In this document: in pieces, positions 1-7,876 of the stretch
Position numbering within the stretch: the stretch's first letter is position 1
Layout: the number at the start of each line of letters is the position of its first letter
Assembly: GCA_020635695.1 (NCBI GenBank)
Contig: JACJZH010000004.1
Coordinates: 1 to 64,000, forward strand
Length of the DNA: 64,000 nt
Direction of reading: 5' to 3'
DNA from: Flavobacteriales bacterium
GTDB lineage: Bacteria; Bacteroidota; Bacteroidia; Flavobacteriales_F; PHOS-HE28
Made by a program: the position numbers and the translations under genes
Notes under the pieces: model-generated
Database searches by the model: none
What the model was told of the DNA's origin: nothing
Seen by the model: the letters and a program-made list of their open reading frames with translations, nothing else

Positions 1-152
1 CCGATCCTGAAGCCAGCCGTGAAAGCAATGGCGCTAACGACGGAAGAGAGAAACAAGAAGTCTATGATCCAACTCTCGGTGACAGTAGCGGTGTAGCCAT
101 TCCTGCCAAGCCCAAGTGAAAATTCAGCAATGGAGAACAGAAGGAGGTTCAT
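1..152 (-). CDS. Partial hypothetical membrane protein (3' end beyond window)
   Basis: An open frame starts at ATG 152 and runs without a stop off the left edge (50 residues seen). The visible part is hydrophobic: a short N-terminal stretch (MNLLLFSIAEF), a polar segment, then a likely membrane helix near residues 28-47. The DNA is visibly less G+C-rich than the genes to its right, which may indicate a different origin. No family is recognised. It lies downstream of, and in the same direction as, the ABC permease, separated by about 200 bp of structured sequence. There is no clear promoter box, so the start is uncertain; it could also be a chance open frame. Confidence 0.35.
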   Translation of the reverse strand, partial: MNLLLFSIAEFSLGLGRNGYTATVTESWIIDFLFLSSVVSAIAFTAGFRI

Positions 153-194
153 CGGTCAGAATTTGAAAAATGAAAAGAACGGGGGCCAACACAG

Positions 195-308
195 GCTATA
201 CGCAACGCCTCCCGACGCACGTAAATCCCCGCTAAAAAGGCGCTGCGCATAGCTTCAACGTTGAGCGCCAGCCTCCGCAAGCTCCGGCCAGCGCCCAACT
301 CCTGAGTT
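195..308 (-). other. Structured intergenic region with nested inverted repeats
   Basis: Two stem-loops can be drawn. Positions 195-210 (GCTATACGCAACGCCT) are complementary to 238-253 at 14 of 16 positions, and 260-268 (GTTGAGCGC) to 291-299 at 8 of 9. In both, the imperfect positions become G-U wobble pairs if the minus strand is transcribed, so the structure is best formed by minus-strand RNA. A perfect 10-bp palindrome (TCAACGTTGA, 255-264) and an AACTC-CT-GAGTT repeat (297-308) also occur. The region follows the permease stop on that strand. It could be an RNA 3' structure, a small RNA, or a remnant of a mobile repeat. Confidence 0.45.
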
Positions 309-351
309 ACCAGGCTTTGAGCGGGCACCGCGCCACCGCACGGCCTGGGCG

Positions 352-1629
352 CTATACCGTCCGCACCCGGGGATCCAGCACGGCGTAGAGCAGGTCCACC
401 AGCAGGTTCATGACCACGAACAGGGTGGCGAAGACCAGCACGGCGCCCATGACCACGGGGAAGTCCTCCCGCTCCAGGGCGTTGAAGACCTCGAGGCCCA
501 TGCCCTTCCAGCCGAAGACGAACTCCACGAACACCGCACCGGCCAGCAGCGAGGCGAACCAGCCGCTGACGGCGGTGAGCACGGGCATCAGGGCGTTGCG
601 CAGGCCGTGACGCAGCACCACCTGCCGCTCGCTTAGCCCCTTGGCCCGCGCGGTGCGGATGTGGTCCTGGGCCAGCACCTCCAGCAGGCTGCTGCGGGTG
701 AGCTGCACGATGATGGCCAGCGGCCGCACCCCCAGCGTGAGGGCGGGCAGCACCAGGTGCTTCCAGCTCACGTGCGGACCGGTGAAGGGGTCCACGTCGA
801 TCAGGTCGCCGCTCATGGGCAGGCCGGTGCCGGGCAGGTCCAGCGCAAAGCCGAGCCCGGGAATGGAGAAGGCCTTCCCCAGTACCCAGAGCACCAGCCC
901 CAGCAGCAGGCCGCCGAAGGACAGCTGGGCGTAGCGGTCGCCCGAGCCGGAGGTCCGCCTCAGCAGCCGGGCCCGCAGCCAGAGCACCGGACCCATCAAG
1001 GCCAGCATCACGGGCAGTCCGGGCAGGCTCACGGTATCGTACCACACAAAGCCACCCAGCCAGGCCACCAGCACGGCGATGAAGAAGGACGGCCCCGCCA
1101 TGCCCAACGCGCTGATGCCCAGGAGCAGGGTATCCACCCAGGTGCCCTTGCGCACGGCCGCCCAGGTGCCCATGGCGATGCCGATGACCACCGCGAAGCC
1201 CATGGCCACCAGCGCCAGGATGGCGGTATTGGGAAAGGCCTCGGCCAGGATCGCGCTCACGTCCCGCCGGCTCTGGAAGCTGCGCCGGAGGTAGGGCGGT
1301 TTCAGCACCACCTGGCTCCCGCCCACTCCGAACAACCGCACCCCGCTGCGCTGCTCCAGATCGATGAAGAAGGGGCTGTCCCGATCGGTGCGCGCGTGGA
1401 TGGAGACCGGTGAGATGTCGTTCAGGTACTGCAGGTAGCGCGTACCCATGGGCAGGTCCAGCCCCAGGTCCTTCCGGATGGCCTCCAGAGCCTCGGGACT
1501 GCTGCGCTGGTCGGCCAGCATCCGGGCCGGGTCCACCTGCTTCAGGTTGAAGATCAGGAACACCAGGCTCACCACCCCCAGCAGGACCAGCAGTCCGTTC
1601 AGCAGGCGGCGGGCGAGGTAGTGGAACAT
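352..1629 (-). CDS. ABC transporter permease, DppB/OppB type
   Basis: 425 residues. Inner-membrane permease of a peptide/nickel-type ABC importer. It begins with the usual first helix (residues 1-30, MFHYLARRLLNGLLVLLGVV), followed by a periplasmic insert of about 90 residues that makes it longer than the roughly 310-residue enterobacterial proteins; such an insert is common in Bacteroidota homologues. The core has five or more further helices and, near residues 325-350, the EAA-loop motif that contacts the ATPase (ARAKGLSERQVVLRHGLRNA). No partner permease, ATPase or binding protein lies nearby, so the rest of the transporter must be encoded elsewhere. The start is ATG 1629. A heptad-repeat array begins right upstream. 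Confidence 0.88.
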   Translation of the reverse strand: MFHYLARRLLNGLLVLLGVVSLVFLIFNLKQVDPARMLADQRSSPEALEAIRKDLGLDLPMGTRYLQYLNDISPVSIHARTDRDSPFFIDLEQRSGVRLFGVGGSQVVLKPPYLRRSFQSRRDVSAILAEAFPNTAILALVAMGFAVVIGIAMGTWAAVRKGTWVDTLLLGISALGMAGPSFFIAVLVAWLGGFVWYDTVSLPGLPVMLALMGPVLWLRARLLRRTSGSGDRYAQLSFGGLLLGLVLWVLGKAFSIPGLGFALDLPGTGLPMSGDLIDVDPFTGPHVSWKHLVLPALTLGVRPLAIIVQLTRSSLLEVLAQDHIRTARAKGLSERQVVLRHGLRNALMPVLTAVSGWFASLLAGAVFVEFVFGWKGMGLEVFNALEREDFPVVMGAVLVFATLFVVMNLLVDLLYAVLDPRVRTV

Positions 1630-1635
1630 GTTCTG

Positions 1636-1703
1636 AAAGCTGAAATAGGAAACAGGAAAGCTGAAACCATTTCAGCTTTCAGCCTTCATCTTTCAGCTTT
1701 CCC
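1636..1703. repeat. Heptad repeat array 1 (TTTCAGC), head-to-head
   Basis: Degenerate 7-bp units occur in both orientations: minus-strand reading AAAGCTG, AAAGATG, AAGGCTG, AAAGCTG over 1670-1702, and the reverse orientation over 1636-1666. The two halves form a perfect 11-bp inverted repeat (1656-1666 and 1670-1680) with a 3-nt loop, a possible terminator hairpin for the gene to its right. The array includes the stop codon and last seven codons of that gene. Confidence 0.7.
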
Positions 1704-3022
1704 TTGACCTCGCTGATCGTGGGTACATCGTTGGCGTGCCACTTGCCCAGGACCACGCCTTCGCGCAGCAGGACCACCCCCGGGTTGCTGCGGACCACCG
1801 TCTTGATGGTCTTCTCGTCGCACTGCAGGAACTCGAAGGGCAGCTGATGTTCGTGGCGCACGGCCTCGATGTTCTCGAAGAGGCTGGCGCTGATGCCGTA
1901 GACGTACATCCCTTCGCCGAAGGCGGCGGTGGCCAGGGCGGCGATCTCGTCAAGCGGGGCGGGATCGGTCTTGTCCACGTTGTACATCATCACGAGCAGC
2001 ACCGGGGAGGGATCGCCCAGGATGTCGGCGGTGAGGTCGTTGCCATCGGCATCGTTGAGCAGGAAGTCGGCCACCGGGCTGTCGATGCCTTCCTCCAGCA
2101 CGTTCACCCGCTGCTCCACGAACTCCCAGGTGGGGTCGTCCCAGGGGTACTGGCCGCCGCTGTCGAACTCCTTCTCCTCGCCGGTGGCGGTGTTGCGGTA
2201 CACCAGGAAGATCTGCTGCACGGGCGCCTTGCCCAGCTGCTGCTGCTCGGCGATGCTGTTGCCTTCGGCATAGGGCCGGTAGTCGCGCAGGGGCAGGTGC
2301 TGCACCGTGTACCACGTGAAGGCCAGGGTGAACACGGCGATCCAGCCGGCGGTGGCCCATTCGGCCTTCGGGCCCTGCAACAGGCGTTTGATCAGGAGGT
2401 AGCCGAGCATGCCCGCCGCGGTGAAGAGCACCGGGAACCACCAGGTGAAGACCCAGGAGAAGAAGGCCACCAGCACCAGGCCGGCCGGCAGCAGCACGCG
2501 GTCATCGGCGGCGGTGTTGAACCCGATGTGCTTCCGGTGGATGAAGAGCGGCAGCACGAAGACCAGCAGCACCATGTCCTTGGTGAAGCTCTCCCAGGGC
2601 GTGAGGCTGCGGCCCACGGAGCCCTTCATGGCGTCGCCGAAGCAGCCGCAGTCGGTCACGCAGGTCACCCCGCGGGTCACCTCGGCGCCGTCCACCATCA
2701 CCGTGTAGGTGCCGTTGGGGTCGCAGGTGGCGGTGTAGGCGGTGAGCCAGCCGAAGAACAGGGTGAGCAGCAGCAGCGCCCAGGTGGCCAGCTTCATGCG
2801 CCCGCCGAAGAGCACCGCGAAGCCCAGCACCACCTCGGCCAGGCAGGCCAGGATGCCCAGGCCCAGCGCGAAGGGCATGAGACCGGGCAGGTTCAGCGCG
2901 CTCTCGGCGAAGTACTCCTCCAACTTGTAGCCGAAGCCGAGCGGGTCGTTGGCCTTGATCAGGCCGCTGACGATGAAGAGGGAACCGACGAGGACGCGGG
3001 AGATGATGATGAGGATGCGCAT
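1679..3022 (-). CDS. BT_3928 family membrane protein with DoxX-like N-terminus
   Basis: 447 residues. The N-terminal half is a DoxX-like membrane domain: four helices, opening RILIIISRVLVGSLFIVSGL and the conserved KANDPLGFGYKLEEYF stretch, with a Cys-rich segment near residues 112-128 (CVTDCGCFGDAMKGS) typical of MauE/DoxX proteins that act in thiol redox chemistry. More helices follow (about 155-260), then a soluble C-terminal domain of about 190 residues with a thioredoxin-like look (PSPVLLVMMYNVDKTD), but without a CxxC pair. In many Bacteroidota this gene lies near DUF1599 and folP, as here. The role is unknown. The last residues (GKLKDEG) are encoded by heptad repeats. The start ATG 3022 follows a TAACTTCG box. 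Confidence 0.8.
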   Translation of the reverse strand: MRILIIISRVLVGSLFIVSGLIKANDPLGFGYKLEEYFAESALNLPGLMPFALGLGILACLAEVVLGFAVLFGGRMKLATWALLLLTLFFGWLTAYTATCDPNGTYTVMVDGAEVTRGVTCVTDCGCFGDAMKGSVGRSLTPWESFTKDMVLLVFVLPLFIHRKHIGFNTAADDRVLLPAGLVLVAFFSWVFTWWFPVLFTAAGMLGYLLIKRLLQGPKAEWATAGWIAVFTLAFTWYTVQHLPLRDYRPYAEGNSIAEQQQLGKAPVQQIFLVYRNTATGEEKEFDSGGQYPWDDPTWEFVEQRVNVLEEGIDSPVADFLLNDADGNDLTADILGDPSPVLLVMMYNVDKTDPAPLDEIAALATAAFGEGMYVYGISASLFENIEAVRHEHQLPFEFLQCDEKTIKTVVRSNPGVVLLREGVVLGKWHANDVPTISEVKGKLKDEG

Positions 3023-3044
3023 GGCGTTCGCTTTCGGTGGCGGT

Positions 3045-3052
3045 CGAAGTTA
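3045..3052 (-). promoter_or_regulatory. -7 promoter box for the BT_3928 gene
   Basis: The minus strand reads TAACTTCG, one base from the Bacteroidota TAnnTTTG consensus. It lies 22 nt upstream of the ATG at 3022, predicting a short leader. Confidence 0.45.
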
Positions 3053-3104
3053 GTCCCGCCCGGAGCACGGGACGGGGCATTAACGATCCGTTGACAGACG
3101 CGGT

Positions 3105-3635
3105 TCAGTCGCGCCGCACGGCCTGCTCCAGGGCGGCCGTTTCGTGCATGCGGCGCCACCACAGGCCCATGGCCTCCTCCACCTGACCGCGGATGCTGCG
3201 GTCGTACTCGGTGTCCCAGGTGGTGAGACCGGTGGCCGGCTCGAAGCGCGCGCGCCCCATGGGCAGGTCGAACACGCTCAGGTCGACCCCGTTCAGCTGT
3301 TCCACCATGGTCATCTCCACGGTCAGCGTCTTCTGCCCGTCCTCCCCCTGCCATTCCAGTCCCTGGGTGGCCACGGTGAAGCTCTTGGTGGCCAGGCCGT
3401 TGCCCGAGAAACGAACGACGTACTCGTGGTGGTTCTCCAGCACCGCATAGTAGCGTCCGCCCGGACCGGTGGTCTCTGCGGAGATCTTCTTGCCGTCCTT
3501 GTAGATGCGCACCAGCACTCCTTCCAGCGGTTCGCGGGTCAGGTGATCGGTGACCACTCCCTGCACCTTCAAATGGAAGGCCGAGACCGTGGTGGCAAGA
3601 AGCACCAGCACCGCGCTGAACAAGGCTTTGCGCAT
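3105..3635 (-). CDS. Secreted protein with carboxypeptidase-regulatory-like domain (paralogue of 7190-7768)
   Basis: 176 residues. A signal peptide (MRKALFSAVLVLLATTVSAF) is followed by a beta-sandwich segment of the carboxypeptidase-regulatory/transthyretin-like type (HLKVQGVVTDHLTREPLEGV, then GKKISAETTGPGGRYYAVLE). The C-terminal part holds GVDLSVFDLPMGRARFEP and TTWDTEYDRSIRGQVEEAM, which match the protein at 7190-7768 (GVDFSILEKPVAEAHYR, LTWDTEHTERVRRELSRVM). The two are therefore paralogues in a small family with a conserved TWDTE motif. Location is periplasmic or surface; function is unknown. The frame stays open to 3854 through repeat DNA, but ATG 3635 is chosen because it begins the signal peptide and sits 6 nt after a perfect TAGTTTTG box. 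Confidence 0.75.
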   Translation of the reverse strand: MRKALFSAVLVLLATTVSAFHLKVQGVVTDHLTREPLEGVLVRIYKDGKKISAETTGPGGRYYAVLENHHEYVVRFSGNGLATKSFTVATQGLEWQGEDGQKTLTVEMTMVEQLNGVDLSVFDLPMGRARFEPATGLTTWDTEYDRSIRGQVEEAMGLWWRRMHETAALEQAVRRD

Positions 3636-3641
3636 GGCGGG

Positions 3642-3649
3642 CAAAACTA
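3642..3649 (-). promoter_or_regulatory. Perfect -7 box, 6 nt before the start codon
   Basis: The minus strand reads TAGTTTTG, a full match to TAnnTTTG. With transcription starting a few bases downstream, the mRNA would begin at or next to the ATG at 3635. Confidence 0.55.
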
Positions 3650-3740
3650 TCCCCGACGATCCGGGGATCCAATGCCGCGCAAGGCCTTTTTGGGACGTTC
3701 GATCAACAGGGGGGTGTTGATGGGGGTGTTGAGCGTTGCG

Positions 3741-3954
3741 GGTTGGAGGTTGGAGGTTGACTGTTGAATGTTGGAGGTTGGAGGTTGGAGGTTGGAGGTT
3801 GAATGTTGGAGGTTGAATGTTGGAGGTTGGCACTTGACACTTGACACTTGACACTTGCCCATTCAGCGTTCAGCGTTTAGCCCTTAGCGTTCAGCCTTCA
3901 GCATTCAGCCTTTCGCGTTCTGCCTTCAGCGTTCAGCGTTTAGCGTTCAGCCTT
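3741..3954. repeat. Heptad repeat array 2: TTGGAGG, then CACTTGA, then TTCAGCG families
   Basis: This fills most of the only gene-free stretch over 300 bp (3636-3982). On the plus strand 3741-3830 is built of GTTGGAG units with GTTGAAT/GTTGACT variants, 3831-3857 of four CACTTGA/C units, and 3861-3953 of TTCAGCG/TTTAGCG/TTCAGCC units. All have a period of 7 bp. It separates a minus-strand gene from a plus-strand gene. No open frame in it looks like a protein. Confidence 0.8.
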
Positions 3955-3982
3955 CCTCCTTCATAACCCCGACCTTCGTTCC

Positions 3983-4486
3983 ATGCACCTGCGCTCCTTG
4001 TTCTCGCTTTCCCTTCTGCTTCCCTTCCTGCTCGCTGCCCAGGGCACCTGGAAGGACCCGCGGTGCTCCCTGGCCTACCCGGAGGGCTGGAAGGTGGACA
4101 CCACCGGGCGTGGCGGTGCCGTGGTCTCCTTCCACACCCTGCCGGCCGACAGCCTGGACCAGTTCAGCGAGAACGTGAACCTGATGGTGCAGCGCGTGGA
4201 CGACCTGCCCATGAGCGAGTACGTCGAGATCACCGAGGAACAGGTGACCGGCAAGCTGAAGGACGGCCGGCTGATCCTTTCCGAACGGATGCGGACTTCC
4301 GGTGGTGATGTGCACCGCTTCGAATATGAAGGCAGCGTGGGCGAGTTCCGCCTGCATTTCCTGCAGACCGTGCGGTTCCTGGACGGATGGGCCTATCTGC
4401 TCACCTTCACCGCGGAACAGCAGGTGTACGGCACCTACCTGGCGGAGGGTCAGGCGATCCTGAACTCCTTCGCGTGGCGGGAGTAG
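3983..4486 (+). CDS. Secreted PsbP/DUF1795-like small protein
   Basis: 167 residues. A signal peptide (MHLRSLFSLSLLLPFLLAAQ) is followed by one compact alpha/beta domain: YPEGWKVDTTGRGGAVVSF near residue 30, FSENVNLMVQRV near 58, YLLTFTAEQQVY near 138, and an end typed as ILNSFAWRE. This layout is like the PsbP/DUF1795 (DcrB) fold, in which a short soluble domain binds an unknown partner in the periplasm. The assignment is by fold pattern only. It starts 28 bp after heptad array 2 and is followed after 49 bp by a TPR protein on the same strand, probably co-transcribed. No -7 box is clear upstream, so the promoter may lie within the repeats. Confidence 0.6.
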   Translation: MHLRSLFSLSLLLPFLLAAQGTWKDPRCSLAYPEGWKVDTTGRGGAVVSFHTLPADSLDQFSENVNLMVQRVDDLPMSEYVEITEEQVTGKLKDGRLILSERMRTSGGDVHRFEYEGSVGEFRLHFLQTVRFLDGWAYLLTFTAEQQVYGTYLAEGQAILNSFAWRE

Positions 4487-4535
4487 CGGTAGAACAGCCC
4501 CGCACCGTGGATCGTTGAACCAGAAACACCGGACC

Positions 4536-5765
4536 ATGCGCCTGCTCCTGCTCCCCACCCTGCTGCTCCCACTGCTCCTGGCGGCCCAACTGGACCAGCG
4601 GCTGGAATCGATCCAGGTGATCCAGCAGGCCGACATGCAGATCAGGCTGGGCAACACCGAACAGGCCTATTTCCTGTACACGCGGGCCATTGAGACCGAC
4701 CCCTCGTTCGCCGACGCCTACATGAAGCGCGCCACCCTGCTCACCCGGCTGGGCCAGTACCGCCAGGCCTCGGAGGACATGGACCGCGCCTTGCTGCTGA
4801 ACCCGATGTCCGACCACATCCTGGATTCGCGGGCCAAGCTGCGCATCCTGCTGAACGACCCCGAGGGTGCGGAACTCGACATCCGTCAGGCCATGGTGCT
4901 GGCGCCCTACGACCCCCTGTTGCGCCGGGAACGGGTGGACGAATGGCTGGAGCTGGGCCGCACGGACCTGGCCCTGCTGGAACTGGACACGCTGCTTGGG
5001 GAGGCACCCGGGGATGCCGGCCTGAAGCTCAAGCGCGGCTTCGTGCTCCTGGAGGCCGACGAGCCATCACCCGCCCTGGGGGTCGCCGAAGGCATTCTGG
5101 CCGCGGATCCGAAGAACGCCTTGGCGCACGACCTGCGCGGTATGGCGCTGATCCGCCTGGGCCGGCCGGCGGAAGCCTTGGAGGCCTTCTCCTCGGCCAT
5201 CGGTCTCTCCCCCGAGTTCGCGCTCGCCCACTACAACCGGGGGGTGGCCAACCGGGCATTGGGGAATGCGCCCGAGGCCCTTGCCGACCTGCAACGGGCC
5301 GTTGAGCTTTCCGGCGACCAGGCCCACTTCCTCTTTCAACGCGCCCAGGTGCGGCGCGATGCCGGCGACCTGGAGGGGGCGGTGGCCGACTACGATGCCG
5401 CCCTGAAACTGGACCCGGCCATGACCGCCGTGCGCTACGACCGGGGCGTGGCCCTGAAGCTGCTGGGCGACCATGCCGGTGCCATGCGCGATGCCGAGGA
5501 ATTAGTGGAGCGCACCCCGGACGATCCGCAAGCCTGGAACATGAAGGGCGACCTGCACCTGCTCTTCGGCGAGTACGTGGAGGCCGTGGATCACTACGAC
5601 CGGGCCATCAGCCTGGATCCCGAAGCGTCGGAACACCTGCACGACAAGGGCCTGGCGCTGGTGATGAACTACCAGCTGCTGCAAGGTTGCCGGGACCTTG
5701 AGCGGGCCATCGACATGGGCTCGGAACGGGCCCGCGAGGCCCACGCCAACTTCTGCAGCTTCTGA
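4536..5765 (+). CDS. Secreted tetratricopeptide-repeat protein
   Basis: 409 residues. A signal peptide (MRLLLLPTLLLPLLLAAQ) is followed by about ten 34-residue TPR units over residues 20-400, with the usual small-large pattern (for example AEALEAFSSAIGLSPEFALA, GAVADYDAALKLDPAMTAVR, EAVDHYDRAISLDPEASEHL). The C-terminus has two cysteines (GCRDLERAID, NFCSF). TPR arrays hold protein partners; the partner is unknown. ATG 4536 is preferred to the in-frame TTG at 4515 because it begins the signal peptide. It is the second gene of a pair with the PsbP-like protein. Confidence 0.8.
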   Translation: MRLLLLPTLLLPLLLAAQLDQRLESIQVIQQADMQIRLGNTEQAYFLYTRAIETDPSFADAYMKRATLLTRLGQYRQASEDMDRALLLNPMSDHILDSRAKLRILLNDPEGAELDIRQAMVLAPYDPLLRRERVDEWLELGRTDLALLELDTLLGEAPGDAGLKLKRGFVLLEADEPSPALGVAEGILAADPKNALAHDLRGMALIRLGRPAEALEAFSSAIGLSPEFALAHYNRGVANRALGNAPEALADLQRAVELSGDQAHFLFQRAQVRRDAGDLEGAVADYDAALKLDPAMTAVRYDRGVALKLLGDHAGAMRDAEELVERTPDDPQAWNMKGDLHLLFGEYVEAVDHYDRAISLDPEASEHLHDKGLALVMNYQLLQGCRDLERAIDMGSERAREAHANFCSF

Positions 5766-5772
5766 GCCGCCC

Positions 5773-6339
5773 TCACCCCGCTTCGGCCTCGTCCAGCTGG
5801 ATCAGGGCGAAGACCCCGTAATTGATGATGTCCAGGAAGTTGGCATCGATGCCCTCGCTCACCAGCGTGTTCCCCTGGTTGTCCTCGATCTGCTTGATGC
5901 GCAGCAGCTTCATGAGGATCAGGTCCACCAGTGAGCTCACGCGCATGCTGCGCCAGGCCTCGCCGTAGTCGTGGTTCTTGCGCTGCATCAGCTCGCGGGC
6001 CTGGTGCAGGGCGGCCTTCACCCGGGCGATGCCCTGCTCCGCGTCCAGGTCGGGGCGGTCCACCACACCGAGTTCCAGCTGCACCAGCGCCATGGCGGCA
6101 TAGTTGATGATGCCCACCAGCTCGGGCCGCACGCCCTCCTCCACCTTCGACTCGCCCACCGTCTGGATGGTGCGGATGCGCTGCGCCTTGATGAAGATCT
6201 GGTCGGTGAGCGACGACACCCGCAGGATCCGCCAGGCCGTGCCATAGTCGTGCGCCTTCTTCGCGAACAGCGCCAGGCATTCGTCCGTCACCGCGTCGTA
6301 CTGGGCCAGGGTCTTGTCCATGCCGGGGAATTGGTCCAT
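5773..6339 (-). CDS. DUF1599 (nucleotide-modification-associated domain 1) protein
   Basis: 188 residues made of two similar halves, each a DUF1599 domain: KKAHDYGTAWRILRVSSLTD in the first (about residues 27-46) and RKNHDYGEAWRSMRVSSLVD in the second (about 120-139). The H-D-Y-G..W pattern resembles the metal-dependent all-alpha nucleotide pyrophosphohydrolase fold, so a role in nucleotide metabolism is inferred, not shown. The gene is divergent from folP, an arrangement common in Bacteroidota. The start ATG 6339 lies 19 nt after a TATCTTCG box (6359-6366, minus strand); an internal ATG at 6321 is possible. Confidence 0.85.
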   Translation of the reverse strand: MDQFPGMDKTLAQYDAVTDECLALFAKKAHDYGTAWRILRVSSLTDQIFIKAQRIRTIQTVGESKVEEGVRPELVGIINYAAMALVQLELGVVDRPDLDAEQGIARVKAALHQARELMQRKNHDYGEAWRSMRVSSLVDLILMKLLRIKQIEDNQGNTLVSEGIDANFLDIINYGVFALIQLDEAEAG

Positions 6340-6377
6340 TTTCGGACCCGATGCGCGGCGAAGATACCCCGTCCCTG

Positions 6378-7193
6378 ATGCGCGTGAAGGACCGCCTCGT
6401 CCCCATCCGCTTCCCGTTGGTGATGGGCATCCTGAACGCGACGCCGGACAGCTTCCATGCCGCCAGCCGGGTAAATGTGGACGGAGCGCTGCGACAAGCG
6501 GAGTCCATGCTGGAGGCCGGCGCCGGCCTGCTGGACATCGGCGGTGCCAGTTCCCGGCCGGGGGCGGACGAGGTGCCGGTGGACGAGGAGCTGCGGCGCG
6601 TGCTACCCGTGGTGGAGGCCGTGCATGTGCGCTTCCCGGAGGCCTGGCTGAGCGTGGACACCTGGCGGGCGCCGGTGGCGAAGGCCGCCGTGGAAGCGGG
6701 TGCCGGGCTGGTGAACGACATCGGTGCCGGGCTGCTGGACCCAGCCATGCTGCCCATGGTGGCGCGGCTCGGCGTTCCGTACGTGGCCATGCACATGCAG
6801 GGAACCCCGGCCACCATGCAACAGGACCCGCGCTATGACGACGTCGTGACGGAGGTGGTGCACTTTCTGAGCGGACGGCTACGAGCGGCGCACGACGCGG
6901 GCATCGCCGATGTGCTGCTGGACCCGGGCTTCGGCTTCGGCAAGACCACCGCCCACAACTACGCCCTGCTGCGGGCCCTACCCCGCCTGAAGCTGTTGGG
7001 CGCGCCGCTGCTGGTGGGGCTTTCCCGCAAGCGCATGATCAACCAGGTGCTCGGCACCGACCCTTCCGAGGCGTTGAACGGCACCACCGTCCTGAACACC
7101 CTGGCCCTGGAGCACGGTGCGGACATCCTGCGTGTGCACGATGTGCGGGAAGCGGTGGAGGCCGTGAAGCTGGTGGCCGCCTTCCGCAATTAG
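6378..7193 (+). CDS. folP: Dihydropteroate synthase
   Basis: 271 residues. It joins p-aminobenzoate to 6-hydroxymethyl-dihydropterin diphosphate to make dihydropteroate in folate synthesis; cytoplasmic. Signatures in order: VMGILNATPDSF (15-26), DIGGASSRPGA (53-63), SVDTWRAPVA near 92-101 (substrate-ring binding strand), NDIGAG (113-118), MHMQGTPATM, DPGFGFGKT and the C-terminal LSRKRMI and RVHDVREAVEA. Length fits the family. ATG 6378 gives the usual ten-residue lead into the first strand; ATG 6351 is also in frame but would place the divergent gene's promoter box inside the coding region. It ends in a 4-nt convergent overlap (TTAG) with the next gene. Confidence 0.93.
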   Translation: MRVKDRLVPIRFPLVMGILNATPDSFHAASRVNVDGALRQAESMLEAGAGLLDIGGASSRPGADEVPVDEELRRVLPVVEAVHVRFPEAWLSVDTWRAPVAKAAVEAGAGLVNDIGAGLLDPAMLPMVARLGVPYVAMHMQGTPATMQQDPRYDDVVTEVVHFLSGRLRAAHDAGIADVLLDPGFGFGKTTAHNYALLRALPRLKLLGAPLLVGLSRKRMINQVLGTDPSEALNGTTVLNTLALEHGADILRVHDVREAVEAVKLVAAFRN

Positions 7194-7768
7194 AAATCGA
7201 CGCGCTTGCGCTTGCGGCGGCTGGTCCCGGACCCGCTCGATGTCCCCTTCACCCCCTTGTGCTTGTGGAAGGCGTGCTCGTAGTGGGCCATCACCCGCGA
7301 GAGCTCCCGGCGGACCCGTTCGGTATGCTCGGTGTCCCAGGTCAGGTTGCGGATGCTGTGCCGGTAATGGGCCTCGGCCACGGGCTTTTCCAGGATGCTG
7401 AAGTCCACCCCGTCGATCCAGAGGAACATCGTCATCTGGAGGTCCATGTCGTAGAACGGCACATCGGGGATCGGAGGCACCTCACGCGTGTCGATGCGCA
7501 CATGCTTCGTTACGCGGCCCTGGCCGGAGAACCAGACGAGGTACTCGTAGCCCCGCTCCAGGATCAGCTCGTACTCGCCATTCCGGCCGGTGACCACGGT
7601 CTCCCGATCGATGCTGTCCTTCACCAGACGCACCTGCATGTCCTTGAGCCCGTCCCCGCTGAAGTAGTCCGTGACCTGACCGTGCAACTGGATGTAGAAG
7701 GCCTGCGCCTCGGTCCACGGGCCGAGCACGAAGAGCAAAAGGGTCGGGAGCACAGACCACCGCGCCAT
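7190..7768 (-). CDS. Secreted protein with carboxypeptidase-regulatory-like domain (paralogue of 3105-3635)
   Basis: 192 residues. A signal peptide (MARWSVLPTLLLFVLGPWTE) is followed by a beta-sandwich domain (IQLHGQVTDYFSGDGLKDMQ; TGRNGEYELILERGYEYLVW) and the family-specific block GVDFSILEKPVAEAHYRHS and LTWDTEHTERVRREL shared with the protein at 3105-3635. The C-terminus is highly basic and Ser-rich (SGSGTSRRKRKRVDF), which the paralogue lacks. Function unknown; probably periplasmic or surface-attached. ATG 7768 is chosen over 7795 because a perfect TACCTTTG box ends 5 nt before it and the signal peptide begins there. Confidence 0.75.
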   Translation of the reverse strand: MARWSVLPTLLLFVLGPWTEAQAFYIQLHGQVTDYFSGDGLKDMQVRLVKDSIDRETVVTGRNGEYELILERGYEYLVWFSGQGRVTKHVRIDTREVPPIPDVPFYDMDLQMTMFLWIDGVDFSILEKPVAEAHYRHSIRNLTWDTEHTERVRRELSRVMAHYEHAFHKHKGVKGTSSGSGTSRRKRKRVDF

Positions 7769-7773
7769 GGCGG

Positions 7774-7781
7774 CAAAGGTA
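7774..7781 (-). promoter_or_regulatory. Perfect -7 box, 5 nt before the start codon
   Basis: The minus strand reads TACCTTTG. Only CCGCC separates it from the ATG at 7768, implying a leaderless or near-leaderless mRNA. Confidence 0.55.
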
Positions 7782-7855
7782 CCCCGGGCCATCAAGCTTA
7801 ACGTGACCTTCGTCCCGTGTTCACCCCGGCTTCACATGGAGAGCGCTGCCGGCGG

Positions 7856-7863
7856 TAATTTTG
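7856..7863 (+). promoter_or_regulatory. Perfect -7 box for the first cyclase gene
   Basis: TAATTTTG matches the Bacteroidota consensus and lies 13 nt before the ATG at 7877. Confidence 0.55.
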
Positions 7864-7876
7864 CCGGCCTTTCATC

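Noticed and set aside
195..299. Integron attC site (GTTGAGC and GCCCAAC look like core sites)
   Set aside because: In attC the RYYYAAC core comes first and GTTRRRY last; here the order is reversed, and no integrase or cassette array is visible.
3741..3954. CRISPR array
   Set aside because: The repeats are 7 bp, degenerate and contiguous, with no spacers of constant length and no cas genes.
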